From Macrosoma leucophasiata (Eukaryota > Arthropoda > Insecta > Lepidoptera > Hedylidae): 64,000 nt of DNA. Shown piece by piece: positions 45,743-55,729 of the stretch. The stretch's first letter is position 1. Each line of letters starts with the position of its first letter. The translations under genes and the position numbers were made by a program. The DNA lies in assembly GCA_036365455.1 (NCBI GenBank), contig JAWQUS010000007.1:20166001-20230000 (forward strand). Direction: 5' to 3'. The notes beneath the pieces were generated by a model that saw only the letters and a program-made list of their open reading frames with translations, was not told where the DNA came from and made no database searches.

Positions 45743-46014
45743 TGGAAGTGGCAAACAAGCGTGCAGTTCACATCGATGTTAAGTGATGACTGCAGCCTAT
45801 AGACACTCACACAAAAACCAAGGTCGAAAATCAGATGCGGTACTCCTGAGGCCTAAGGTGTTATTCGTCTGTGCCGAAAATTACAGGGCCGTACATTACC
45901 ACCTGACCGGAACACGATAGTGCTGAACACTACCATTTAGCGGCAAGTAGGTATATTAGGTAATGCGGTGGTGCCTACGCCCGCGAGCTCCGTCACTGGA
46001 GCTCTATCACAAGT
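45743..46014 (-). repeat. SINE-A copy
   Basis: Nearly full length, from GGAAGTGGCAAACAAGCGTG to GGAGCTCTATCACAAGTAAAA, without the T-run. Confidence 0.85.
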
Positions 46015-46617
46015 AAAACGACGGCCCGGTATATTCGTAACTACCTCCCTGCCAAATTTTTTTCCAAGATTTTTTGTCAAACTTAACTAATTAATTACCT
46101 TTTAATGTCGGATGCGATCCTTATAACTAGTTCGTAGAACGTTCGTCGTTTGCAATTATACCAATACCCCAATGAATGACGTGCTCTAAAAAACGTGAGG
46201 TGTCAGTAATTTTGTGGAGAAGCCGGGCCGTCATTTTATTCTTGAAATGTCGAAACTATGTCGAAATTATGACATATGCACGTACGCGGCGTGTTTAACA
46301 ACAATTTTCTGGCCGCACAAGGGGCCTTGGTTATTTTTTTTTTGTTTTTTTTTCATTCACGCCACTAAAGGGTGTGCGAGGGGCTTTATAATTTATTTAG
46401 AGCAATCGGTGCATTCATTTATGTTTCTAACTCTGTTGTCTTACTTGAAATTTAATTGCAGTAGCAAAAAATATAGATTTAATTTCTATTTGATATTACA
46501 GATATCTGAAAGAAAGAAAAAAAATATTTATTTTGTATAAAACAGAAGGCAATTTTGGTTATGTAATCTTTATTTACTTGACACAATATTTTGCCAGCAT
46601 AGCCGTCACATCCGACA

Positions 46618-46712
46618 CTTTAACAGAGGTGTGCCGACAATGGAGTAATTGCCTCGCCCGAGGCAGACCACCGGCACGATGCAGATCTGGATACCTCGGA
46701 TAACATTGTTTG
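46618..46712 (+). repeat. Repeat E copy 1
   Basis: GTGTGCCGACAATGGAGTAA then TTGCCTCGCCCGAGGCAGAC and ATCTGGATACCTCGGATAAC. The same blocks recur at 46905-46995 and 48024-48135. Confidence 0.7.
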
Positions 46713-46904
46713 TAAAACTTGAATTGACTACGGCTGATTGAACGAGCAATGATTTTCTTCAGTTTTATTTATGCATTTCTCACTTACCTTCCCTACCTAC
46801 CCCTAAGTCACTTACATAAATGATAAAAAGTCAATATAAGATGTAGGTAAGTATAGCTCAGCTAAAACCTAGCGTGAAGTTAACGATCACAAACAACACC
46901 TCAG

Positions 46905-46995
46905 CGGAAGTGTGCCGTGCCGACAATGGAGTAATTACCTCGCCCGAGGCACACCACTGGCACAATCCAGATCTAGATACCTTGGGGTAATATAA
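46905..46995 (+). repeat. Repeat E copy 2
   Basis: GTGCCGACAATGGAGTAATT, ACCTCGCCCGAGGCACACCA, and CTAGATACCTTGGGGTAATA. Confidence 0.7.
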
Positions 46996-47119
46996 ACACA
47001 AAGACAAAATTTCAAGCATACCTCAACATAATATGATATATTTTAATTATTGAATATTAGTGCCGTTCTTTCTGCTGTTCTAAAAATTACAAACATACAG
47101 TTTAAGTAATTGCCGCAAC

Positions 47120-47330
47120 TCAAAGACATTTGCACACAAACTATAGATCTCAAACCCGTTGCCACTGCTGAAGGCAAAGTTGCTTTGCCTCTGTTCTCGA
47201 AATAACAGAACCGTACACTATCACCAGAAAATGGTATCGCTGAAACCTATAATTTAGCCAAGTAAGGTGCCTACGCCTAAGCCAAGTAAGGTAAAGCGGT
47301 AGTGCCTTTACCCTAGAGCTTTGTACCAGC
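47120..47330 (-). repeat. SINE-A copy, strongly diverged
   Basis: TTTGCACACAAACTATAGAT, GTTGCCACTGCTGAAGGCAA and TTTGCCTCTGTTCTCGAAAT are in the right order. Near the end GCCAAGTAAGGT is duplicated. Confidence 0.5.
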
Positions 47331-47689
47331 AAATCAAATTCTAGATATTGACGGTAAATATTAATTGTTACTCTTGCTATGCCAGCCTCATACGTTTCGA
47401 GAAATCCCTACGTTTTTACTGCAATAGAACTGCAATGATAAAACGTAAATTATGAGAATTGCACATAACTGTACTATGTGTGAAGCTCATTAAAATATAT
47501 TCGAATGACTTTACTATCTCGTTAATCAAAATCATGCAATCGGTCAATAGTCGTACAGCCTTTGTTCTCGATTATTTGTCTCAGTTGTGGACTTGTAAAT
47601 AGTAGTTAATGTTAATTAATTTGAAATAAACAATAATACTCAAATAGAAAAATCCAATAGGTACTTACTGGTATTGTTAGATCAGTGAT

Positions 47690-47940
47690 TCACAGAGTCA
47701 CTAGTGAGAGCAAGCCACTACTGTCACGCTGAGGTCCTGGCTTCGAATCCGGGATCGAGACCGGAACCGTTTTTTGGATATATTCGAGAGCCACCATTAG
47801 ACTTTGATATTTTTCCCGAATATATATGGCAAAAGACAAGTTGGGCATCGTGGGTGTTGGCGTATGCATAGGTATTATGCTTTAATGCATTTATCTTTGC
47901 CAACCAACAAGAACGCAGGTTGGAACTTACGTATTTTACT
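47690..47940 (+). repeat. SINE-G copy, strongly diverged
   Basis: GAGCAAGCCACTACTGTCAC and CTGAGGTCCTGGCTTCGAAT match the head, and GGGCATCGTGGGTGTTGGCG and TGCATTTATCTTTGCCAACC match the body. About 60 bp of body is missing. Confidence 0.6.
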
Positions 47941-48023
47941 GTTAACATCATAGCGATTTCTCGTGCCGTGTATGGCATGCATTTTATACCTAGTGTGAAC
48001 GTAGGTATCAGATAAGACACCTT

Positions 48024-48135
48024 AGACACCGGAGGCGTTGGTCGGCCAACAATGAAGTAATTGGTATACCGCCTGGGGCAGACCACACCGACACGGGACA
48101 CCAGATTTGCATATCAGGGTCTCTTGGGATAATAT
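48024..48135 (+). repeat. Repeat E copy 3
   Basis: GGCCAACAATGAAGTAATTG, GCCTGGGGCAGACCACACCG and TCTCTTGGGATAATATAA. It is more diverged than the other two and lies directly upstream of the RTE fragment. Confidence 0.6.
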
Positions 48136-48242
48136 AAGTTATACGACTGGATTGGTTACGGTAATGCTGTAGACAAAGTATCGTTTCCTGCTTTTGTAGG
48201 TTTAGTATTTTATGTTCTTTTATTTAATATTTTACGCCACAG

Positions 48243-49671
48243 GCGCCACAGGCGTGGCACAGAAGTGTGGTGGTACTGTTCTTAAAGAAAGGCGATAATA
48301 CCCTTCTTAAAAACTATGGGCCCATCGCACTTCTAAGTCACGTCTATAAGCTGTTTTCGAGAGTGATCATGAACCGTCTATCTCGCAGACTCGACGACTT
48401 CCAGCCTCCCTAACAAGCCGGTTTCCGTAAAGGCTTTAGCACCATAGACCACATTCACACACTGCGGCAGGTTATACAGAAAACGGAAGAGTATAACCAG
48501 TCCCTATGTCTAGCGTTCGTGGACTATGAGAAAGCCTTCGATTCGGTCGAGATTTGGGCAGTGCTACAGTCACTCCAGAGGTGCCAAGTTGACTACCGAT
48601 ACATCGAGGTGCTGAGGAGCTTGTATGAAAACGCCACTATGTCGGTCCGGATTCAGGATCAGAACTCGAAACCTACCCAACTGCAGCGAGGTGTGAGACA
48701 AGGAGATGTTATAGTTATTAAGGTTATTGTGGTGATAAATAAATAAAAAATAAATAAATAAATAATAAATATTCCATTTATATCTCCGAAACTGTTCACC
48801 GCTGCATTGGAAGACGTCTTCAAGCTTCTGAACTGGAAAGGGTTCGGCATCAATGTTAACGGCGAGTACATCTCCCACCTCCGATTTGCAGATGATATCG
48901 TAGTCATGGCTGAGACCCTGGAAGACCTTAGCACAATGCTCAATGACCTCAGTAGGGCCTCCCAACGAGTGGGCCTTAAAATGAACATGGACAAGACGAA
49001 GATCATGTCAAATGTCCATGTTACACCCACTCCTGTTATGGTCGAGGGTACTACACTCGAAGTTGTTGACCATTATGTATACCTGGGACAAACTGCCCAG
49101 TTAGGTCGGTCCAACTTCGAGAAAGAGGTCAATCGCCGAATCCAACTCGGTTGGGCAGCGTTCGGGAAGCTACGGTACATCTTCTCGTCCGACTTACCGT
49201 AGTGTCTCAAGAAAAAGGTCTTTGGTCAGTGTGTGTTGCCAGTGATAACATATGGGACAGAAACGTGGTCGCTCACTATGGGCCTCATAAGAAGGCTCAA
49301 GGTCACTCAGAGAGCAATGGAGAGAGGTATGCTCGGAGTTTCTCTGCGAGATCGAATCAGAAATGAGGAGATCCGCATGAGAACTAAAGTTACCGACATA
49401 GCTCACCGAATAGCGAGACTCAAGTGGCAGTGGGCAGGGTACATAGCTCGAAGAACTGACGGCTGTTGAGGCAGAGCAGTTCTCGAGTGGCGACCGCGTA
49501 CCGGAAAGCGAAGCGTAGGCAGGCCCCCCACAAGATGGACCGACGATCTGGTGAAGGTCGCGGGCAATCGCTGGATGAGGGCGGCCCAGGACCGTTCGTT
49601 GTGGCACTCTTTGGGGGAGGCCTTTATTCAGCAGTGGACGTCTATTGGCTGAAATGATGATGATGATGATG
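48243..49671 (+). mobile_element. RTE-type non-LTR retrotransposon, 5'-truncated and inactive
   Basis: Encodes the reverse transcriptase from finger/palm to the C-terminus: NYGPIALLSHVYKLFSRVIM, motif A AFVDYEKAFDS, motif B RGVRQGDVI, motif C FADDIVVM, then GLKMNMDKTKIMSN, VLPVITYGTETWSL, TRWTDDLVKVAGNRW and a stop. It ends in ATG/GAT trinucleotide repeats (49655-49671), typical of RTE elements. The endonuclease domain is missing. Breaks: a stop in the QPP*QAG stretch, the insertion at 48714-48777, TAG near 49199 (DLP*CLKK), a stop after RRTDGC, and TGG-region decay. It is not functional. Confidence 0.88.
48714..48777 (+). mobile_element. 64 bp retroposon tail inserted in the RTE element
   Basis: Flanked by TTATA (48709-48713 and 48778-48782). 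It interrupts RT motif B between QGDVI and SPKLFT. It consists of GTTATTAAGGTTATTGTGGT, GATAAATAAATAAAAAATAA and more AATA units, i.e. a short 5'-truncated piece with a poly(AATA) tail. Insert plus one duplication is 69 bp, so the outer frame is kept, but it contains stops. Confidence 0.75.
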
Positions 49672-49829
49672 ATTTAATAAATTAAGGTTTCAGGAGCACA
49701 TATGACACGCCAATAAAATAAATAAAATCACTCTTTAAAATTTGAAAAATTGATTTTGATGTTAGTGCCTGTCCAATATGGTTTTTTTTGGGCAGGTACT
49801 ATTGAGATATCGTTTTTAGAATCGATAGA

Positions 49830-50150
49830 TCTCAAGATGAAAGTGGCTAGTGTGTTGCCAGTGATGACATACGGAACTGAAACGAGGTCGCTCAATATCG
49901 GACTCATAAGTAGGTTCAAGGCCACGCATAGGACAATGGCGTGAACATGCTCAGAGTTTACCTGTGCGAGCGAGGAGAGATCCGCATGAGAAGCAAAGTA
50001 TTCGATATACCACCGAGTAGCGAAACTTAAGTGGCAGTAGGCAGGACACGGCTTGAAGATCTGACGGTCGCTGGAGCGAAAAAGTTCTTGAGTGGCGTTT
50101 TGAAGGTCGTGGGTAATCGCTAGATGACGGAGGCTCCCTTAGCCAAGTTG
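49830..50150 (+). pseudogene. Second, decayed RTE 3' fragment
   Basis: GTGTTGCCAGTGATGACATA, GAACTGAAACGAGGTCGCTC, CGAGGAGAGATCCGCATGAG and GTCGTGGGTAATCGCTAGAT are collinear with 49220-49590 of the first copy. It has many stops and internal deletions. Confidence 0.75.
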
Positions 50151-50968
50151 TCTAGCTACAATCGGTAACGCTACAGAAATCGAAGCAAACGTATCATTTT
50201 TTTGTCGTCATCGATAAAGTCACGACGTTTATCGATTACAAGCCATTTTCTTAGTTTTCTACACGCATGATTAACGATTGTAGCTTGTCAACTTAGCTTA
50301 TGAGGCAAGACCGTTTGTTGTAAGCATCTTCGGGGCTTTTGTCCATCTTTCCAGTGAAACGACGACTACGACTAATAAGATGATTGAGATTTTTAAAACT
50401 ACGTGATAACAGTGAGATTTTTTAATATTATTATATTTTACCTATACAATGTCATGACTTTACCTATAATAATTCACTCGCCACCGGTCAATGTTTTACC
50501 AAATTATGCAAACCTGACTTTTATTATCGTGACATAATAATCTCTGACTTTATAGTCTAGCAACATTTTAAAGTTGTGGACACATTAACGTCGAATAATA
50601 AATTAGGGAGCGCGAAGCCAGACGCATCTTAATTATATTCATATGTGTTACTGGGTTTTAAGGGACATATAAATAAAATAGATTGATTTCTGCGGTTTGA
50701 AAGCGCTGATGCCTGCGCAGTGTGTGTTCTTATTTTATTTTTATTTTTGTTGGAAACATTTTGCAATATAAGTTTTCAAATTTTTGATTTAAAGTGTTAT
50801 TGCGATAATATATTTATTGTAAAATTATTAGATATTGATAATATTCGAAAATATAGGTTTCTATTACCTACTTGTTAAAGGAATGCAAAATTGTTTTGTG
50901 ATTAAAAAAGAAGAAAATAATAAAATCGCATTAATATTCATATATTTTATTAATTCTGACATAGGCAC

Positions 50969-51092
50969 TATTGTAAGTTTGTATGGCCTGCAGATATTAG
51001 TTTCAGGTCTGGGTGTTTGTATGTGATGTAAGTGAACAACGGCATCCAGGACATGGATTTTTAGCTAGTGGTAGGCTGTGAATGTGACTTTG
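50969..51092 (+). repeat. SINE-T body fragment
   Basis: GTATGGCCTGCAGATATTAG, TTTCAGGTCTGGGTGTTTGT and GGCTGTGAATGTGA match the 3' two thirds of SINE-T. The tRNA head is missing. Confidence 0.65.
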
Positions 51093-51371
51093 CACCCGCT
51101 ATTTCTTCAGAAATCTTTGGGACAATAATTTAAATGAGATATTTTACAAATGTTTTACTTTTTACCCTGTCTTCGTCAAGAAGGTCTTCGCGTGAAGATA
51201 AATATTTATTTTTCAATTCTCATATATCATAGGTGCTTTTTTTTTTTAATTTGTTAATGAGTTAAGTAAAGACGAAGAACATAGTACATTTTGAAATTCT
51301 TATTAATTTGCATATTTTTATATTTTATATCTACATATAGCTATTTTTTTATTATTTTTAATAATAAAATA

Positions 51372-51567
51372 CGCTTACACTCACAGCCCCACAGTAGGTA
51401 TAAGCCTGTGTCGTGGGTGCCGTTGTACACATACAACACATACACAAACACCCAGACCCGAAACAAATATCTGTAGGCCATACAAATATTTGTCCCGGTG
51501 CGGGGATCGAACCCGCGACCCTTCGAATCAAACGGTCATCTCACACCGCTGGACTAACCGGGTGGTC
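51372..51567 (-). repeat. SINE-T copy
   Basis: Reverse copy, full length, from CGCTTACACTCACAGCCCCA to the head GACCGTTTGATTCGAAGGGT and CCACCCGGTTAGTCCAGCGG. Confidence 0.85.
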
Positions 51568-52244
51568 AAATTATAAGGTTGTTTCAGATTTTTCTTATTT
51601 TATACTTAATTTTATTTCTATAAAAATCACTTCTCATTAATTCACAGCTCTCGAATATTTTTTAAGACTCGTAAATTTCAAGACCGATTTGAATAAATAT
51701 AATTTTGTGTGTATTTCATATATCTAGGCAAATGCAATTGTAGCTGGCGGTTGACGCTGTCGTCGATACTAGTACTAAGTTGAAAAATATACACCGTCAT
51801 TTTCTGCCTTTTTTTATTTTTGCACAATAATTTGTATATCAACATAAAGACATATTATTTCATTTAGAATAATAATCACAAAGTACCACCCACCAATAAA
51901 CCGTCATTTGTGGTATTTCCGATTACAAAAATTCATTTAACATTTGAACGTAACTCCTTAGATTGGTATTAGCATAAATTTCGATTTTATCGCAACGGAC
52001 CACCGAAATTAGGTAGGCATTAATTGTATTTTTGACCACAAAAACGGTCCGTTGACATTAATATTGGGACCTTCGATTTAGTTTTGTACCAAATAGGATA
52101 TAACATTTGTGAGCCATAAATCGGCGCCAACATTCATTGGCGATTACATTATTTTTTTATAAAAAAACAATATTGCTCATCGATGCGCGTGCCAATAACA
52201 AATGAAGGTATGATCCAATATTTATCACACCAGTTTTTTTATGT

Positions 52245-52554
52245 AACTGCCTCGGTAGCCTAGTGGTAGCAGGCCACTACTACTACGCTGAGGTCCTGGG
52301 TTCGATTCCCGGGTAGGGGGTTATCAGAGATAATGGTGAAAAAGCCTTTGTCTCTGATTCTATTGGGATTTTTCCATTTTCTGGAAATTTCCCAGTACCT
52401 CAAAGTTTGGTAATGTGCCCGGAGATGTCAACAGGCTCGCCACCTGTTACATGGGCCAAAACGTAACCGGCGAATCCTGGGTGTTTGCATGTATGCTTGA
52501 ATGCATGCATTTACCTCTGCCTACCCCTTCGGGGATTACAGGCGTGAAGTTACG
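52245..52554 (+). repeat. SINE-G copy inserted into the T-run of a SINE-A
   Basis: Left flank TTTTTTTATGTAAC (52234-52247) and right flank TTTTTTTATGTTAC after 52554 form a long target-site duplication with one mismatch, taken from a SINE-A T-run. B box GGGTTCGATTCCCGGGTAG followed by GGGGTTATCAGAGATAATGG shows the unrearranged family sequence. Confidence 0.88.
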
Positions 52555-52740
52555 TTTTTTTTTATGTTACGAAGGCAAACAATCATGCTTTTCACATTGA
52601 TGTTAAGTGATGACTGCAGTCTATACGAGAAGACATGTAGGTACACAAAAGCCATAGGTCAAAATGCAGATGCGTACCACCCCTGAGACCTAAGGTGTTA
52701 TGTTATGCTCAGTGACAGTTATTACGTGGCAATACATTTA
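52555..52740 (-). repeat. SINE-A copy, target of the SINE-G insertion
   Basis: TTTTATGTTACGAAGGCAAA, ATCATGCTTTTCACATTGAT and GTTAAGTGATGACTGCAGTC. It stops after GTTATTACGTGGCAATACAT. Confidence 0.75.
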
Positions 52741-52832
52741 TAGAGTTACAGTTGACTCTCAAGTTAAATATTTTTTATTAACTTTTACAAACAATTTATT
52801 TAACTAATGATACTTAAACATAAACTCAAACA

Positions 52833-52890
52833 TTTATATGTACGTAACAATTATTTATGTAGTAAAATACATAAATAATTGTTATGTATG
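52833..52890. repeat. Hairpin in AT-rich DNA
   Basis: ACGTAACAATTATTTATGTA is followed by TACATAAATAATTGTTATGT after six bases, with one mismatch. Flanking CTTAAACAT and ATGTTTAAG extend the symmetry. Confidence 0.65.
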
Positions 52891-53347
52891 TTTAAGTTTA
52901 GAAATTTTGAAACATATTCAAGATACAAAAGACAAGATAAAAATAAATTCCTCAAGTAAGTATAAAAAAATTACGAGTATATTTCAAAATCATCTATCGA
53001 TAATTTACATGACCATTAAAAATTTCACTCATTATGTCATTCAATTTTATTCAATTAACGCTTTGTTACTAAAAAGTTATCGAAACCATTAATCAGTGTA
53101 TCTCTGAAATAATAGCTTAGCTTTTGACTAAAAATCTTCCACAGTGACCACGACATCTCACTTTCAAGCGTGTGAATCTTCGGATTTCGAAAAAGGAAAA
53201 AAAAAGATGGCCGCCCGATGAAATGTATCGAAATACGACTGTGGGAGCGGGCGCCACTCTTTGTAATAATGAGTCGGTATTTCATATCGGGTACAGTCGC
53301 AAACAAAGTGTTAGTCGGCTATCTGTTAAAATATTAAACAAAATAAT

Positions 53348-53546
53348 GACGACCCGGTTAGTCCAGCGATGCGAGATGACCGTTTGATTCGAAGGGTCGC
53401 GGGTTCGATCCCCGCACCGGTACAAATATTTGTATGGCCTACAGATATTTGTTTCGGGTCTGGGTGTTTGTGCATGTGTTGTATGTGTACAACGGCACCC
53501 ACGACACAGGTTTATACCTACTGTGAGGCTGTGAGTGTAAGCGTAT
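53348..53546 (+). repeat. SINE-T copy, full length
   Basis: Head GACGACCCGGTTAGTCCAGC with GCGGGTTCGATCCCCGCACC (B box), body GTATGGCCTACAGATATTTG and GGGTCTGGGTGTTTGTGCAT, end GGCTGTGAGTGTAAGCGTAT. It is the only full plus-strand copy of SINE-T in the window. Confidence 0.88.
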
Positions 53547-53579
53547 TTAAATATATATATATATATATATTTAAATACG
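53542..53579. repeat. 38 bp perfect palindrome at a SINE/LINE junction
   Basis: CGTATTTAAATATATATATA continues to its own reverse complement ending ATTTAAATACG. It joins the 3' end of SINE-T to the ATAC-tailed non-LTR fragment. Confidence 0.85.
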
Positions 53580-53583
53580 TGAA

Positions 53584-53905
53584 TTTGTGTGAATGATAGT
53601 ATCGGTGTAAAAATGAAAAAAGGCATGCTCCGATGGTTCGGGCATATAGAAAGAATGTCGAATGAGCGAATGACTAAACAGATATACAATGCGAATGTGG
53701 ATGGTTGCAGAGGCCCAGGAAGACCAAGGCTGACCTACCATGACCAAATAGGTCGAGTTCTGTCTGATGGTGGGGTCAAAAGTCTTAGGAATCGGCGTGC
53801 ATGTATGAAGAGAATGATGAAGGTAGACGAGGCACGAGAGGTTTGTCTGAACCGGGATATCTGGCGCTCTACACTCTCTGCCTACCCCGTTAGGGACCTG
53901 GCGTG

Positions 53906-53922
<17 letters not shown>
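53584..53922 (+). pseudogene. C-terminal fragment of ATAC-tailed non-LTR retrotransposon
   Basis: The open frame MKKGMLRWFGHIERMSNERM, GCRGPGRPRLTYHDQIGRVL, RNRRACMKRMMKVDEAREVC, RSTLSAYPVRDLA and stop, then ACATACATAC, is nearly identical to the end of 61944-62626. It is truncated at its 5' end and has no RT catalytic part. Confidence 0.85.
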
Positions 53923-53939
<17 letters not shown>

Positions 53940-53944
53940 ATTAC

Positions 53945-54045
53945 AGTCGGCGTCGGGACGTGACGACCTCACCGCCTAATAACAGAAGAATTTTCTTCTA
54001 CTGGAAGAGAATTTTTCCAGTAGTGCAGGTAGTCAACCGAACAAT
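53945..54045 (+). repeat. Repeat F copy
   Basis: GGCGTCGGGACGTGACGACC, TTCTTCTACTGGAAGAGAAT and AGGTAGTCAACCGAACAA pair with 41168-41272. Confidence 0.55.
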
Positions 54046-54059
54046 GGCAGTCAAATTAT

Positions 54060-54275
54060 TCCAATAGGGCGGTAGCATAAGGTCCAAAAGGTCAAAAAGT
54101 AGATACGCTGCCACTAAATTTATTTAATTTCACTAATTTTTTACTGCCATTTACCATCTAACTGACACGATAGTGCTGAAAGCTACCTATTGGTGACAGA
54201 TAGATTAGATCAGTATTTTCACAGTCGGTGATGCCTATGCCCTCGAGCTCCGACACTGGAACTCTACCACACGTA
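54060..54275 (-). repeat. SINE-A copy, diverged
   Basis: GGTCAAAAAGTAGATACGCT, GACACGATAGTGCTGAAAGC, GGTGATGCCTATGCCCTCGA and ACTGGAACTCTACCACACGT, in order. Confidence 0.6.
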
Positions 54276-54667
54276 GTATCAAATATATATCATACAGCAC
54301 TTTTATTATTGACTGTACTATTCATGAATGAACATAGAGAGCTACTTACATCTAATCGCTTACTTATATAATCTCACCTCACACGTTTTATTGTTCATTC
54401 AGATTGAAATTTATCATTAACATGTACATAATATTATAAAATGAGCTTTAATAATACCTTCTAATTGGATACTGGTATTTTTATAGAAACTTTGGGTATT
54501 ATTTTTATCACTTTAGTTTTTATTTTATATCCATAGTATGACGCTTTCAGCTTCTCTGTGGTATACTTGGTGTTGTATGTCCGCGTGCTCATTGGTTTAA
54601 GCACGAAAATTAGTCCTTTCTGCAAATTTTGACTCTTAAGTCAAAATTTTGCATATCTCCGTTTATA

Positions 54668-55718
54668 TGGTTGGGGAAAAAGTTTCTTCGCATTTTTTAA
54701 GATAATTCAAAACATTTTTTAATATAGTTTTTTTAAATTTAACTAAAGTATATATGACCCATTTTGTTCGATAACTTTTTGCCATCTTGTAGGTAGGGAC
54801 GTGATCCCATTGCTATAAAATTTTTGGGACTTTTCATCAAAATACCGCGACAAGTGGACCTTCTTGCGTTAAACTCATCAGGTGTTCGCAGTAGAGTTCA
54901 GAATCGATAGTCCTGCCTGGTGGTAATAGCTCATAATGAATAATGCCCTTCCGATCCCACCACACACACAACATCGCCTTATTGCGAGTTAACCCGGGTA
55001 TCGCCACAGTCTGTGAAGCCTGACCGGCCTTTGACCACGACCTTTTTCGCACGTTCTTGTCGTACGTGATCCACTTTTCATCACCAGTTATCAGCTTCTT
55101 CAAAAATGATTCGGTTTCATTACGTCGTAATAAAGAATCACAAATGAGTACACGATTCATTAGGTTTCTTTCAGTGAGCTCGTGAGGTACCCAAATATCG
55201 AGCTTTTTTTTGTACCCAGCTTTTTTCAAATGCGCCAAAACTGTTTTGTGATCAATTCTCAGTTCTTCAGCTACGTCGTAACTACTGATATGTCGATCTT
55301 GCTCCACTTTTTCAAAAATGGCATCCATTTTATCCGTAATAGCGTCCAGAGCGAGGTGCATCTTTGACATCAAAATTTCCGGATTGAAAACGCTTAAACC
55401 AAATTTGTGCTACTCTCACAGACACTGCACTAGGTCCATAAACATCGCAAATTTTTTTCGCTGCTTGCGTTGCATTTTTACCTTGTTTGTAGTAAAATTT
55501 TAAAATGTATCGAATTTCTTCATTAGATTCACTCATCTTGACAGTACGAAAAACAAATGAAAATCACACATTTCCCTAATTTGAATTTGGAATTATGTTC
55601 TTTAAATTTTAACTTTCAATGATACCAAAACCAGCCAGATACAAATACTACAGCCAAAGAGATTTTATTACAAGTTCATACATACTATAATGCGAAAAGA
55701 CTTTTCCCCAACCTATTA
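54668..55718 (-). mobile_element. mariner element copy 1, internally deleted
   Basis: Ends are GGTTGGGGAAAAAGTTTCTT at the left and TGCGAAAAGACTTTTCCCCA, CC at the right, imperfect inverted repeats next to TA. The transposase reads from MSESNEEIRYILKFYYKQGK (55536) through the HTH KAPRSGR-type region, MDAIFEKVEQDRHISSYDVA, the first catalytic Asp in ITGDEKWITYDKN and GLTRNKAMLCVWWDRKG. The two following catalytic Asp regions are deleted at about 54863. There is a frameshift near 55340 and a stop. It cannot be autonomous. Confidence 0.85.
54837..55536 (-). pseudogene. mariner transposase remnant (copy 1)
   Basis: Two overlapping frames, 55536-55330 and 55373-54837, are joined by a frameshift just past SGNFDVKDAPRSGR. 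N-terminal DNA-binding half plus the first third of the DDE domain. The C-terminal part, including HHDNARLHTS and SPDLAPSD, is gone. Confidence 0.8.
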
Positions 55719-55729
55719 TATTTACCCAA

